A DNA stretch of 64,000 nucleotides from Shewanella aquimarina (GTDB lineage Bacteria > Pseudomonadota > Gammaproteobacteria > Enterobacterales > Shewanellaceae): NCBI RefSeq assembly GCF_023349185.1, contig NZ_JAKIKY010000004.1, positions 1-64,000 of the forward strand, read 5' to 3'. Each line of letters begins with the position of its first letter. The first letter of the stretch is position 1. The notes below the pieces were generated by a model. That model saw nothing but the letters and a program-made list of their open reading frames with translations. It did not search any database and had not been told where the DNA came from. The position numbers and the translations under genes are program-made. Shown here piece after piece: positions 16,730 through 25,765 of the stretch.

Positions 16730-19387
16730 ATGGATAATGTTAAAAAGTTGTCAGTGCTCGCACTGTCAATAGCCGCGGCTTTGCCCGTTTCTGCGAAAGC
16801 CGACCTGCTCATCAGCGAATACGTTGAAGGCAACAGCAACAATAAGGCGATAGAGCTGTATAACTCAGGCGACGCCGCCTTAGATCTTACCGGTTACAAG
16901 CTGGTGCGCTACAAAGATGGCGCTACCAATGCCTTAGATATGGTCGCCCTAGACGGTCTCACCATAGATGCCAAAAAACTCAAAGTGATCGTACATCCAA
17001 GTGCCGAAATCGCCTTAGGTAGCGATGTCGACAGCAGCACGGGTAATCTTTATTTCAACGGTGGTGATGCCGTAGCACTGGTCAAAGACGGTGCCGTGGT
17101 GGACATCATTGGTGCTGTGCCAACGCCTAGTGGCTGGGGCATGAATACCACCATGCAGCGCAATACCGATGCTCTTAGCGCATCAAACGTCTTCGTCGAG
17201 AGCCAGTGGAAGGTGTTGCCTGTCGATACCTTTAGCGGCCTGGGTAATCTTGATGGCAGCAGTGCACCGACCGAACCAGAAGCGCCAGCCTTCACCTGCA
17301 CAGGTGCCAAGATCACTCCTATCTACAGCGTACAGGGCGCCGGTAAGTCTAGCCCGCTGATCGCCGACGGCGAGTATGCTTCTAAAGAGGAAGTCACTAT
17401 TCGCGGTGTGGTTACCGCTCGTGGTGATAGCCTGTTCAAAGGCTTCTACCTGCAGGAAGTGCAGGGCGACGGTTCGCCTTATACCTCTGACGGTATTTTT
17501 GTTTACCTGGGCGAAGCGGCCGGTGAAGAGATCCAGCCTGGCGTTGAAGTCTGTGTTCAAGGTCTGGTGAAAGAATACTATGGTCTGACTCAGCTCGATA
17601 TTAAAGCCGACAAGAAGATGGAAGTGGGCGAGAACCTGGGCGCGCCTGCGGCAACGCCTTTCTATGTGGCTGACGGCGAAAATCTTGGCGATGCGCTAGA
17701 GCGTTTCGAAGGCATGAATGTGGTGCTCGATGCCGGTAGCGACATGAAGGTCAGCCGCACATTTAGCTATGATTATGCTGCGCGTCGTAACAACATGATG
17801 TTATCGCACAAGGCGCCGCTGATGAAGCCTACACAGCTTTATCCTGCCATGACAGACGAGGCTATCGCGCTTGAGAAGAAAAATCGTGCGAACCAGTTGT
17901 TCGTCGAGTCTGATTTTAAGGCGAAGAACGGTGAAGTGCCTTATTTCCCAACCTTCAATGCCGAGACTGGCTATATCCGTGTGGGCGATCAGCTGACTAA
18001 CCTCGAAGGTGTCATTAGCTACAGCTACAACGAATATCGTTTGGTTGCCACAAACGAGATCGTGGCTGGCGACTTCATTCGGGAAGACGATCGCGTCGAC
18101 GCGCCAGAGGTAGCGACCAAGGGTGATATTCGTGTCGCCAGCTTCAACGTACTGAACCTGTTTACCAGCGACAGCGATGTGGGTGGTGCGTTAAATGCGT
18201 CTTGTAAGGATCAGGCCGATGCCGATGCTTCAAGAGGTTGTGGTCGTGGTGCCCATACCCTAGAAGATTACCTGTTGCAGCGTACTAAGATTGTCAGCGC
18301 GTTGACCGAGATGAACGCCGATATCATTGGCTTGATGGAGATCGAGAACAATGGCTTTGGCGAAGACAGTTCGATTCAGTACTTAGTCAATGATCTCAAC
18401 GCTAACCTGCCAGCCGCCGATGCGTATAAGTTTATCGAGGTTGCGGATGCGGATAAGTACAAGGGCGAGTATGTCGGCGGTGACGCCATCACGGTAGGCA
18501 TGCTGTACCGTCCAAGCAAGGTTGAGCCAACGGGTGACGCCTTTGTTATCGAGACGCCAGAGCAGCATGCGATGGAAGGCGTAGTAACACGCGGCGAAGG
18601 CGACAAGCTTGAGCTAAGCCCTGCGTTCGATAAGTACCAGCGTCACAGCTTAGGCCAGGCCTTTAGCGTTAATGGCGAGAAGCTAACCGTTGTGGTTAAC
18701 CACTTAAAGTCTAAGGGTTCGGGTTGTATCGAAGACTGGGCTAACTTTGAAGACAGCAGCGATCCTGCGGATCTTCAGGGCAAGTGTAACGAGTTCCGTG
18801 TATCGGCCGCTAAGGTGATCGGTGATGCCCTGCAAGATGTTGAAGGTGACTTACTGGTTATCGGCGACATGAATGCCTATGGCCTGGAAGATCCTATCCG
18901 TGTGCTGACCGATTATGACGCGGCAAACTCGGATCGTGACATCATGACCGCCTCTTGGACTACGCTGGGCGGTAAGGTGTACGAGCGTGAAGGCAGCAAG
19001 ATCGAGAAGGGCTACGGTATGGTCAACCTGAATACTCAGGTTCACGGTACTGCAACCTACTCATACAGCTATAACGGTGAGTTAGGTAATCTCGACCATG
19101 CGCTAGCCAACACTAGCCTGGCTGCGCGAGTGGTTGATATTCAAGATTGGCATATCAATTCAGTCGAGTCGAACCTGTTCGAATACAGCAGCAAGTACAC
19201 AGGCGAGCTTGAGAAGTCTGAAAATGCCTTCTCTGCATCGGATCACGACCCAGTGATCGTGGCCCTAAGCTACCCTGCGCCTAAGCCAGAACCTAAGCCA
19301 GAGCCGAAAGAAAAGGATGACGGCGGTTCATTAGGTTACCTAGGACTGATGTTACTTGGACTGGCTGGATTGCGTCGCCGCAACTAG
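16730..19387 (+). CDS. exeM: ExeM-type extracellular nuclease with GlyGly-CTERM tail
   Basis: The 885-residue protein begins with a signal peptide and a lamin-tail-like domain (DLLISEYVEGNSNNKAIELY). An OB-fold-like region follows near residues 210-300. From about residue 466 comes an endonuclease/exonuclease/phosphatase domain with its hallmark segments: ASFNVLNLF, MEIENN, VVNHLKSKG, GDMNAY near 710 and SDHDP near 837. The C-terminus (GGSLGYLGLMLLGLAGLRRRN) is a GlyGly-CTERM signal, which is processed by rhombosortase and links to type II secretion. ExeM of S. oneidensis degrades extracellular DNA and affects biofilms. A terminator follows. Confidence 0.92.
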   Translation: MDNVKKLSVLALSIAAALPVSAKADLLISEYVEGNSNNKAIELYNSGDAALDLTGYKLVRYKDGATNALDMVALDGLTIDAKKLKVIVHPSAEIALGSDVDSSTGNLYFNGGDAVALVKDGAVVDIIGAVPTPSGWGMNTTMQRNTDALSASNVFVESQWKVLPVDTFSGLGNLDGSSAPTEPEAPAFTCTGAKITPIYSVQGAGKSSPLIADGEYASKEEVTIRGVVTARGDSLFKGFYLQEVQGDGSPYTSDGIFVYLGEAAGEEIQPGVEVCVQGLVKEYYGLTQLDIKADKKMEVGENLGAPAATPFYVADGENLGDALERFEGMNVVLDAGSDMKVSRTFSYDYAARRNNMMLSHKAPLMKPTQLYPAMTDEAIALEKKNRANQLFVESDFKAKNGEVPYFPTFNAETGYIRVGDQLTNLEGVISYSYNEYRLVATNEIVAGDFIREDDRVDAPEVATKGDIRVASFNVLNLFTSDSDVGGALNASCKDQADADASRGCGRGAHTLEDYLLQRTKIVSALTEMNADIIGLMEIENNGFGEDSSIQYLVNDLNANLPAADAYKFIEVADADKYKGEYVGGDAITVGMLYRPSKVEPTGDAFVIETPEQHAMEGVVTRGEGDKLELSPAFDKYQRHSLGQAFSVNGEKLTVVVNHLKSKGSGCIEDWANFEDSSDPADLQGKCNEFRVSAAKVIGDALQDVEGDLLVIGDMNAYGLEDPIRVLTDYDAANSDRDIMTASWTTLGGKVYEREGSKIEKGYGMVNLNTQVHGTATYSYSYNGELGNLDHALANTSLAARVVDIQDWHINSVESNLFEYSSKYTGELEKSENAFSASDHDPVIVALSYPAPKPEPKPEPKEKDDGGSLGYLGLMLLGLAGLRRRN

Positions 19388-19403
19388 TCTGCCGAGTCTC
19401 CCC

Positions 19404-19436
19404 AAAGCCAGCTGTTCTCCCCAGCTGGCTTTTTTT
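19404..19436 (+). terminator. Intrinsic terminator of exeM
   Basis: An 11-bp perfect stem (AAAGCCAGCTG/CAGCTGGCTTT) with a 7-base loop is followed by a T run. It lies 17 bases after the exeM stop. The gap from here to 19962 shows no convincing gene. A 60-codon frame at 19736 lacks family features. Confidence 0.9.
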
Positions 19437-19962
19437 ATGCCTGTTACAGATTGCATTCGCTTGTGTTTCATCTCTTTAGACGTAAGTTTAGCGTCTTGTT
19501 AGCGGTTCTCTTGGTTTGTGTAGCGCCGCCTTGCCATTTCTGCGGCTCAGGTAACGCCGTGATAATTTTCTGTTTTTCACTAACTCATCGGGCTTGTTAA
19601 TTTGCGTTTTCAGGCTAAACTGTCGCGCGTTACCAGCCCAGCTTAAGTGCTGCGTCAGCGCCTTGATTTGGTGCGAGATTTTTACCAGTTACCCTAGGCC
19701 TTCATTCGTCACACAAACCCACTTGATGCGGCCATTTGGCGGCAAACGAGACTAATAATTCAGGGCGGATGAAGGCCACTCCCAGCATGTTTAATCATCC
19801 TATGCCCAACTTGCTGCCTAAATTCGCTGCTCTCCAGATGGACCATTTTCCCTGGGCATATGCCGATATCAGGCCTTGGTTCCCTCAGCTTATTCTCCTA
19901 TATCTTATTGCCCTGTGACCAAGTAGACTATTTGTTGATTTTTGTAAGTAGTGGAATGAGAC

Positions 19963-20412
19963 ATGAGTATTTGGTTTAGACCCGTCACTCTGGAAGATTG
20001 CGCCAAGATGGACGCAGGCATGCACGGCAAAGGCACCCTGATGCAGACCCTGGGGATCACCATCAGCGAAATTGGCGAAGATTACATGAAAGCCACCATG
20101 CCAGCCTCGCCAGCGGTACATAATCCCCTGGGGATAGTTCATGGCGGTGCCAATGTGGCTCTGGCCGAGACGGTTGCCAGCTATGCGGCCAACTTCGTGG
20201 TGGATTTTGAGCACTACTATTGTGTCGGTCAGGAGATCAACGCCAACCATCTCAAGGCATCACGCAACGGTACCCTGACGGCGACAGCCAAGCCGGTTCA
20301 CCTGGGCAAACGCAGCTCGGTGTGGGAGGTGTTGATCCACAACAGCGCCGGTGAGCTCTGCTGTATCTCACGTATGACGGCGGCCGTGGTTAAGCGACAG
20401 GCGATGGTCTGA
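19963..20412 (+). CDS. menI: Hotdog thioesterase, 1,4-dihydroxy-2-naphthoyl-CoA hydrolase
   Basis: MenI releases 1,4-dihydroxy-2-naphthoate from CoA in menaquinone synthesis. The 149-residue protein has the hotdog-fold motif NPLGIVHGGANVALAET (its Glu is the expected catalytic residue). It follows the E. coli YdiI pattern along its length: IWFRPVTL at the start, CVGQEINANHLKAS, KPVHLGKRSSVWEV. A broader PaaI-type acyl-CoA thioesterase cannot be excluded. Confidence 0.82.
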   Translation: MSIWFRPVTLEDCAKMDAGMHGKGTLMQTLGITISEIGEDYMKATMPASPAVHNPLGIVHGGANVALAETVASYAANFVVDFEHYYCVGQEINANHLKASRNGTLTATAKPVHLGKRSSVWEVLIHNSAGELCCISRMTAAVVKRQAMV

Positions 20413-20566
20413 TGGCTGGACGCCAGGAGCTGAACGGCTCTGGCGTAAAGCTCGCATTCATCTGACATGCACCTGAATTGGTGAGATAATTTTGAAAGAT
20501 TGGCTGCCAGCTGAGCAGCCTGGTGCCATAATTAGGGAAGATGTGTTTTAGGGTTAAGGAGTGCCT

Positions 20567-20818
20567 ATGGATACGGCAACAATTTGGGAGTGGGTAGGCT
20601 ATCTGGCCTCTGTGGTGGTTGCCATCTCCCTCATGATGTCAAATATCAAGAAGCTGCGTTGGTGGAACCTGATAGGGGCCGCATTGTTTGTCGCCTATGG
20701 CCTGGCGATTGGTGCCCTGCCGGTGGCATTGGTGAATTTCTTCATCGTGCTGATCGATGCCTTCTATCTGGTGAAGCTGTATCAGGTTTCAAAGGTTAAG
20801 CTCGACAAGGAGAGCTGA
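20567..20818 (+). CDS. Small inner-membrane protein, YgjV-like
   Basis: The 83-residue protein consists almost entirely of three membrane helices: WVGYLASVVVAISLMMSNI, LIGAALFVAYGLAIGALP and VNFFIVLIDAFYLVKLY. This matches the YgjV/CBU_0592-like family of unknown function. The ATG at 20567 has AAGGA six bases upstream. The GTG two codons earlier would overlap that site and is less likely. Confidence 0.8.
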   Translation: MDTATIWEWVGYLASVVVAISLMMSNIKKLRWWNLIGAALFVAYGLAIGALPVALVNFFIVLIDAFYLVKLYQVSKVKLDKES

Positions 20819-20904
20819 GCCTAAAGATGACGCCGGGAAAATGCGCTCAGCCTCTGGTTGTAGCCTGCCCGGCGAATACCACTGTCCTATTTATTCATCG
20901 ATTT

Positions 20905-20960
20905 CTATTTATCGATTACTGTTTATCTATGCCTGTTTATCGGTTCCTGTTTATCGATGT
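20905..20960. repeat. 14-bp tandem repeat, four copies
   Basis: Four consecutive 14-base units of the form CTRTTTATCKRTKN start at 20905, 20919, 20933 and 20947, with a fifth, interrupted copy before them. They occupy the gap between the YgjV-like gene and the catalase. Confidence 0.75.
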
Positions 20961-21063
20961 CAGCTTCTCTATTTTAAGTGACTCAATTCAGACGATTTAT
21001 TCTCGCTGACTTATCCTCGCTCTTTTGGGCTATCCGCCTACTCCGGCTACATTTGTCTATTCT

Positions 21064-21128
21064 TGTTGCCTGTATCTGTTGCCTGTATCTGTTGCCTGTA
21101 TCTGTTGCCTATTTCTGTTACCTATTCC
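21064..21128. repeat. 13-bp tandem repeat, five copies
   Basis: Three identical units TGTTGCCTGTATC and two diverged ones follow head to tail. The array lies 100 bases after the 14-bp array at 20905. Apart from these arrays, 20819-21578 contains no evident gene. Confidence 0.85.
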
Positions 21129-21578
21129 TGTCCTGTCGGGTTTGAGTCGGCATTTATTGTAGGCTGCTCTACCTGTTTTTTAGCTCCCGACTTTAACCTG
21201 CTGTTTTCGAGTTAATTTCACACCTGCCATCTAGCGCGAAGGCGCTCGCCGAGATCGATTCGAGAGCATAGCGGCAAGGCTGGTTTTAACTTTAATCTAT
21301 AAATTAGGTTAAGGTTATTTGTTTTAATCGTTTTAACTTAATCTGTCGCTCGCCTAATCTTACTTCATCGACAAGTTAAATAGCTAAGTGAAGCATCTGG
21401 TGCAAGGGCTTATCGCCGGCTTTGGAGTAAGCACTTAGCGGAGTAAACGCTATGGCCACAATATTTGATGTTATCGAAGATTGGTTGAGCTGATTCAAGG
21501 CTTAAACCAATCGCTAGCGCAAGACCTAATCTAACCCCAAAACAAATGCCAGATATGCTAAACAGGATGGAGCGAATT

Positions 21579-23039
21579 ATGACAACCAACAACTTAACCA
21601 GCCAGAGCGGCGCCCCAATTGCCGACGACCAAAACTCTCTCTCTGCCGGCGAGCGCGGCCCGCTACTGCTACAGGACTGGCACCTTATCGAGAAGCTGGC
21701 GCACTTTAACCGTGAGCGCATTCCCGAGCGCGTGGTGCATGCCAAGGGCACGGGTGTCTATGGCACCTTTACCCTGACCAAAGATCTGAGTGATTACACC
21801 ATCGCCGACCATTTTAACGGTGAAGGCAAGCAGACTGATACCTTCGTGCGCTTCTCGACCGTGGGCGGTGAGATGGGCTCTGCCGATGCCGAGCGCGATC
21901 CCCGTGGTTTCGGCCTGCGTTTCTACACCAAGCGCGGCAACCACGACATTGTGGGTAACAACACCCCGACCTTCTTCTTGCGTGATGGCATCAAGTTTCC
22001 GGACTTCATCCACACTCAGAAGCGTAACCCTATGACTAACCTGAAAGATCCACAGGCGATGTGGGACTTCTGGTCGCTTAACCCTGAGGCTATGCATCAG
22101 GTCACCATCTTGATGTCAGATCGCGGTATTCCCGCCAACTATCGTCAGATGCACGGCTACGGCTCGCACACCTTCTCCTTCTGGAATGCCAAGGGAGAGC
22201 GTTTCTGGGTGAAGTTCCACTTCAAGTCACTGCAGGGTGTGGTGAATCTAACCAACGAGCAGGCGGATAAGCTTAAAGGTATCGATCCCGACTCGTCACA
22301 GCGTGACATGGTGGCGGCGATACAGGATGGCAACTTCCCACGCTGGACGGTGAATGTGCAGATCATGCCCGAGGCTGATGCCAACAGCTATCATATCAAC
22401 CCATTCGATCTGACTAAGGTGTGGCCACATGGCGACTACCCGCTGATCGAGATAGGCGTGCTAGAGCTTAACCGTCTGCCACAGAACTATTTTGCCGAGG
22501 TAGAGCAGGTGGCTCTGGCGCCGAGTAATCTGGTACCTGGGGTTGGGGCCTCGCCCGACAAGATGTTGCAGGCCCGCCTGTTTGCCTATGCCGATGCCCA
22601 GCGTTACCGCATAGGTGCCAACTATAACCAGCTGCCGGTTAACTGCCCGCACGCCGCTCAGGCGAATCATCATCAGCGTGGTGGTGCCATGGCGGGGACT
22701 CAGTGTCCATTCAGTGGCAGTCAGACGGGCGGCGATGCCAGCGCCAACTATGGGCCGAACAGCACGCAAGATGCCCTGGTGGAGCCTACACAGTTTGCCG
22801 AACCACCGCTGAGACTCGATGGCGAAGCCGACCGCTACAGCCGTTACGATCAGGACGACTATACCCAGGCGGGCAACCTGTATCGCATCTTCTCTGAGGA
22901 AGAAAAGGCAAGATTGGCGGCGACCATCTCGGGCTCTCTGAGTCAGGCAAGCCTGGAGGTGCAGGAGCGCATGTTGGCCCATTTCTTCAAGGCCGATGAA
23001 GACTATGGTCAGCGCATCAAGCAGGGGCTAGGTCTTTAG
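21579..23039 (+). CDS. katB: Monofunctional haem catalase
   Basis: The enzyme converts hydrogen peroxide to water and oxygen. The 486-residue protein belongs to the small-subunit catalases. It has the catalytic-His segment RVVHAKGTGVYG near residue 53, the NADPH/haem region RFSTVGGEMGSADAERDPRG, and the proximal haem tyrosine in RLFAYADAQRYRIG near residue 333. The ATG at 21579 has GGAG eight to nine bases upstream. The longer frame adds 11 unsupported codons. The name follows the Shewanella KatB type. No convincing OxyR site was found. Confidence 0.94.
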   Translation: MTTNNLTSQSGAPIADDQNSLSAGERGPLLLQDWHLIEKLAHFNRERIPERVVHAKGTGVYGTFTLTKDLSDYTIADHFNGEGKQTDTFVRFSTVGGEMGSADAERDPRGFGLRFYTKRGNHDIVGNNTPTFFLRDGIKFPDFIHTQKRNPMTNLKDPQAMWDFWSLNPEAMHQVTILMSDRGIPANYRQMHGYGSHTFSFWNAKGERFWVKFHFKSLQGVVNLTNEQADKLKGIDPDSSQRDMVAAIQDGNFPRWTVNVQIMPEADANSYHINPFDLTKVWPHGDYPLIEIGVLELNRLPQNYFAEVEQVALAPSNLVPGVGASPDKMLQARLFAYADAQRYRIGANYNQLPVNCPHAAQANHHQRGGAMAGTQCPFSGSQTGGDASANYGPNSTQDALVEPTQFAEPPLRLDGEADRYSRYDQDDYTQAGNLYRIFSEEEKARLAATISGSLSQASLEVQERMLAHFFKADEDYGQRIKQGLGL

Positions 23040-23100
23040 GTCACTAGGTTCATAGCCTATTAGGCTGCTATGCAACTCGATTTATAACAGCCGAAAATAG

Positions 23101-23131
23101 AAAGCCAGTGATCTGAGTCACTGGCTTTTTG
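23101..23131. terminator. Bidirectional terminator between catalase and Mn exporter
   Basis: An 11-bp stem (AAAGCCAGTGA/TCACTGGCTTT) with a 6-base loop and T runs on both strands lies between two convergent genes. Confidence 0.85.
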
Positions 23132-23172
23132 CTATCCAGCAGGGCTAACGTCCTGCGCCTGGCTGACTTAAC

Positions 23173-23727
23173 TTAGTAGACCAGGGTGGCTACGCCCAGC
23201 AGGGCAAATAGGGCGGCGCAGCCGCGGTGGATCCACTTGAGCGGCAGCTTCTCGGCGCTGAAATGCCCGGCGATCACCACAGGCACGTTGGCGATCATCA
23301 TCCCCAGCGTAGTGCCCAGGACGACCAGCGGCAGGGCATCATACTTGGCCGCCAGCACGACGGTGGCCACCTGGGTCTTATCGCCCATCTCGGCGAGGAA
23401 AAACAGGATGAAGGTGGCGATAAAGGGGCCCATCTGATAGAAGCGGCTCTCCTCGGCGTCAACCTTGTCGGGCACCAGTACCCAGAGGGCGATGGCGAAG
23501 AAGGAGAAGGCGACGATATAGGTGGCCATCTCTGGGCTTATCCAGTTGATGGCCCATTGGCCTATCCAGGCGGCGGCAAAGTGGTTCGCCAGGGTAGATA
23601 GCAGTATCCCCAGGATGATGGCGGTCTTATTCTTGAATCTTGCGGCGAGGATCAGTGCCAGCAGCTGGGTCTTGTCACCTATCTCGGCAATGGCGACGGT
23701 GAAGGTTGAGGCGAGTAATGCTTCCAT
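23173..23727 (-). CDS. TMEM165/GDT1-family manganese exporter (MneA-like)
   Basis: The 184-residue membrane protein contains the two family signature motifs, EIGDKTQLL near the N-terminus and EMGDKTQVA near the middle, each within a transmembrane helix. MneA-type members export Mn2+ from bacterial cells. A yybP-ykoY manganese riboswitch directly upstream supports this function. AGGA lies before two adjacent ATG codons (23730 and 23727). I chose the second for its better spacing and family-typical MEALL start. The longer frame reads through the riboswitch. Confidence 0.92.
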   Translation of the reverse strand: MEALLASTFTVAIAEIGDKTQLLALILAARFKNKTAIILGILLSTLANHFAAAWIGQWAINWISPEMATYIVAFSFFAIALWVLVPDKVDAEESRFYQMGPFIATFILFFLAEMGDKTQVATVVLAAKYDALPLVVLGTTLGMMIANVPVVIAGHFSAEKLPLKWIHRGCAALFALLGVATLVY

Positions 23728-23795
23728 CATAGTTCCTAAGGGGGCAAAAAATCCAAGCACGATCCGCCGCCCCCTAATGAATGAACGGTAACCGT

Positions 23796-23915
23796 GCTCA
23801 GGTCTTGCAAAGTAAGAGGTGCTCCCCTTACCGTGAGTACCATGGCATGTGGCCAAGTATGTTGACACTCACTCAAGGCAAATTGTCTCGCCTTGTTAGC
23901 TACTCCCCTGAAGCA
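23796..23915 (-). ncRNA. yybP-ykoY manganese riboswitch
   Basis: On the minus strand, GCTTCAGGGGAGTAGC (ending near 23900) and GCAAGACCTGAGC (23808-23796) carry the two conserved Mn-sensing loops. Their flanks pair to form the closing helix (TTCAGG/CCTGAG). Downstream, a GGGGGC...GCCCCC stem (about 23775 to 23740) ends next to the ribosome binding site of the exporter and is the likely expression platform. Manganese would favour expression of the exporter. Confidence 0.88.
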
Positions 23916-23924
23916 GTGGCGGCC

Positions 23925-23952
23925 ATTATACTCAAATCCGTTAGCGGCGCAA
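23925..23952 (-). promoter_or_regulatory. Sigma-70 promoter of the Mn riboswitch transcript
   Basis: A perfect TATAAT (23930-23925 on the minus strand) lies 16 bases from a weak TTGCGC -35 element. The start point would fall near 23918, directly before the riboswitch. Confidence 0.65.
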
Positions 23953-24112
23953 GGTGCTGCCAACTCGCCTGGGGTGATCACTCTGTAGACAGCTTGTTTC
24001 GGGCCTTTTACGCCTTTGTACAAACTTGCATCCGATCATCTTGCATACCTTGTGCGCCGCCTGTGGCTCTGTTAATGTGCCAAACAGTCAAATTTATAGA
24101 GTAAAGGTAGTG

Positions 24113-24169
24113 ATGAAACAAACCTATCGATATTGTTACCGATTTAGGCAGCCTCAGGGGCTTAGCTAG
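24113..24169 (+). CDS. Tyrosine-rich leader peptide of the aromatic amino acid permease
   Basis: An 18-codon frame after a good AAAGG ribosome binding site encodes MKQTYRYCYRFRQPQGLS. Tyrosine occurs at residues 5, 7 and 9 and phenylalanine at 11. A stable hairpin begins at the end of the frame (24151-24202). The permease gene follows about 180 bases downstream. This is the layout of a transcription-attenuation leader in which ribosomes stall at Tyr codons when tyrosine is scarce. A U-rich terminator is not obvious, so the exact mechanism is uncertain. Confidence 0.6.
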   Translation: MKQTYRYCYRFRQPQGLS

Positions 24170-24202
24170 ATCGTAAGATAGTAAAAGCTAAGCTGTTGAG
24201 GC
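24151..24202 (+). promoter_or_regulatory. Leader hairpin overlapping the end of the leader peptide
   Basis: GCCTCA (24151-24156) pairs with TGAGGC (24197-24202) and GCTTAGCT (24160-24167) with AGCTAAGC (24186-24193), across a 3x3 internal loop. A ribosome finishing the leader frame at 24169 would cover the 5' arm. A ribosome stalled at the Tyr codons would not. GCTAAG (24187-24192) can also pair with CTTAGC (24255-24260), giving an alternative fold. Confidence 0.55.
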
Positions 24203-24345
24203 CAACCCAACGCGTGCTAGGGCAGAGATCCTTAGTTCGGTTAGGAGGCTATCACTTAGCGTGTTTCATGACTAAATCCCGCCTTCGCAGTCGTTCTAAA
24301 TCTGACCTTCCAAAAAGAGATAATAAATAAAGACAGGACTAATTT

Positions 24346-25545
24346 GTGAACTTAAAAATGCTTGGCTCTATTGCCATCGTTGCGGGTACCGCAATTGGGG
24401 GAGGCATGTTGGCCTTGCCTCTGGCAACGGCTTCTTTGGGGACGATTCCAGCCTTACTATTACTGGTAGCGATTTGGGCGGTGTCCATCTACACCTCGCT
24501 ACTCATGTTAGAGATTAATTTACGTGCCGGGGTAGGGTTAAATGTTCACGCCATCACGGGCAAGACCCTAGGTAAAGTAGGACAGCTTATTCAAGGCGGC
24601 TCCTTCTTGAGCCTGCTATTCGCCCTGACCATGGTGTATCTGATGGGCGGCTCATCCCTGCTCAAATCCCGTTTCGAACCCTTAGGGATCGAGGTGAGTC
24701 ATGAGGCGGCGGTATTACTCTTTACCTTTATCTTCGGTGGCTTCATCGCCATAGGTGTCTCTTGGATCGATAAGGTCTCTCGGGTACTGTTTACCGCCAT
24801 GGTGGCCCTGTTTGTCATCGTGGTGCTCTTCCTGCTACCAGAGGTGAGCCCGAACTATATTCTGCGTGAATCGGCCGCCGAACTCGTGTCTAAGGGCGAG
24901 CTGGGTAACCTCTGGCTGGCGGCCATCCCTGTGGTGTTTACCTCTTTCGGTTTCCATGTCTGTATCGCGACCATAGTGCGCTACCTGGATGGTGATGCCA
25001 TGTCGCTGCGCAAGGTACTCATGATCGGCTCGACCATTCCCTTGGTGTGCTACATCCTCTGGTTGATGGTGACCCTGGGTACTGTGGGCGGCGCGACCGT
25101 ACACGGCTTCGAGGGTTCTCTGCCTAAGTTGGTCGCCGCGCTGCAGGGAATCGCCCACTCGAGCATATTGCAGCAATGTATCGATCTGTTTGCCAACCTG
25201 GCGCTGATCACCTCCTTCCTCGGGGTCACCATGAGCCTGTTCGACTATATAGCCGAGCTGACCCGCGCCAGAGAAAACCTGCTGGGCCGCGTTCAGACCT
25301 GGCTGGTGACTTTTGTGCCGCCGCTGCTGTGCGCGCTCTACTATCCAGATGGTTTCATTAAGGTGTTAGGCTTCGCGGCCCTGCCGCTGGTGGTGATGAT
25401 CATCTTCCTGCCTATCGCCATGGCGCTGGGACAGCGTAAGCAGAACCTGGGCGGTTACCAGGTGACAGGTGGTCAGTTTGCCCTGGGTGCGGCGGCGCTG
25501 GTGGGGCTGGTGATTATTGCCGCTCAGCTCTGGGTCGCACTGTAA
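24346..25545 (+). CDS. HAAAP-family aromatic amino acid permease (tyrosine permease candidate)
   Basis: The 399-residue protein has about eleven membrane helices. It matches the hydroxy/aromatic amino acid permeases (TyrP, Mtr, TnaB) through its N-terminal GSIAIVAGTAIGGGMLALPL and the central IPVVFTSFGFHVCIATIVRYL. It imports aromatic amino acids with protons. Tyrosine is favoured here because of the Tyr-rich leader peptide upstream. Translation starts at GTG (24346), seven bases after AGGA. An ATG four codons later is the alternative. Confidence 0.88.
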   Translation: MNLKMLGSIAIVAGTAIGGGMLALPLATASLGTIPALLLLVAIWAVSIYTSLLMLEINLRAGVGLNVHAITGKTLGKVGQLIQGGSFLSLLFALTMVYLMGGSSLLKSRFEPLGIEVSHEAAVLLFTFIFGGFIAIGVSWIDKVSRVLFTAMVALFVIVVLFLLPEVSPNYILRESAAELVSKGELGNLWLAAIPVVFTSFGFHVCIATIVRYLDGDAMSLRKVLMIGSTIPLVCYILWLMVTLGTVGGATVHGFEGSLPKLVAALQGIAHSSILQQCIDLFANLALITSFLGVTMSLFDYIAELTRARENLLGRVQTWLVTFVPPLLCALYYPDGFIKVLGFAALPLVVMIIFLPIAMALGQRKQNLGGYQVTGGQFALGAAALVGLVIIAAQLWVAL

Positions 25546-25650
25546 AAAGCGCCTGACAATGGTCGCTAAAGCGAAGGGGGAGGAGGCTGGAAATACCTGC
25601 TTACCTTTTCGCTGATTTGCTAAGCTGTTTGTTACTCAAGAATTTATGAT

Positions 25651-25677
25651 AAAGTCGGGCCATTGCCCGACTTTTTT
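25651..25677 (+). terminator. Intrinsic terminator after the permease
   Basis: A 10-bp stem (AAAGTCGGGC/GCCCGACTTT), a 4-base loop and a T run lie about 105 bases after the permease stop. Confidence 0.85.
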
Positions 25678-25765
25678 GTAGGGCTTTTAAGGCTTCATGC
25701 GCTGAAGACTTAAAAGACCATTGGGTATTATAAAAATTTTTATAACGATAAAACGGACTTAACAA

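Noticed and set aside
19736-19918. 60-codon frame before menI
   Set aside because: No ribosome binding site, no recognisable motif, and no conserved features. Treated as non-coding.
20827-21009. 60-codon frame before the catalase gene
   Set aside because: It is largely made of the 14-bp tandem repeat and so is an artefact of the array.
21430-21480. OxyR-like site upstream of catalase
   Set aside because: CTAT-N7-ATAT-N7-TATC spacing is suggestive, but the first ATAG half-site is missing and the others are imperfect.
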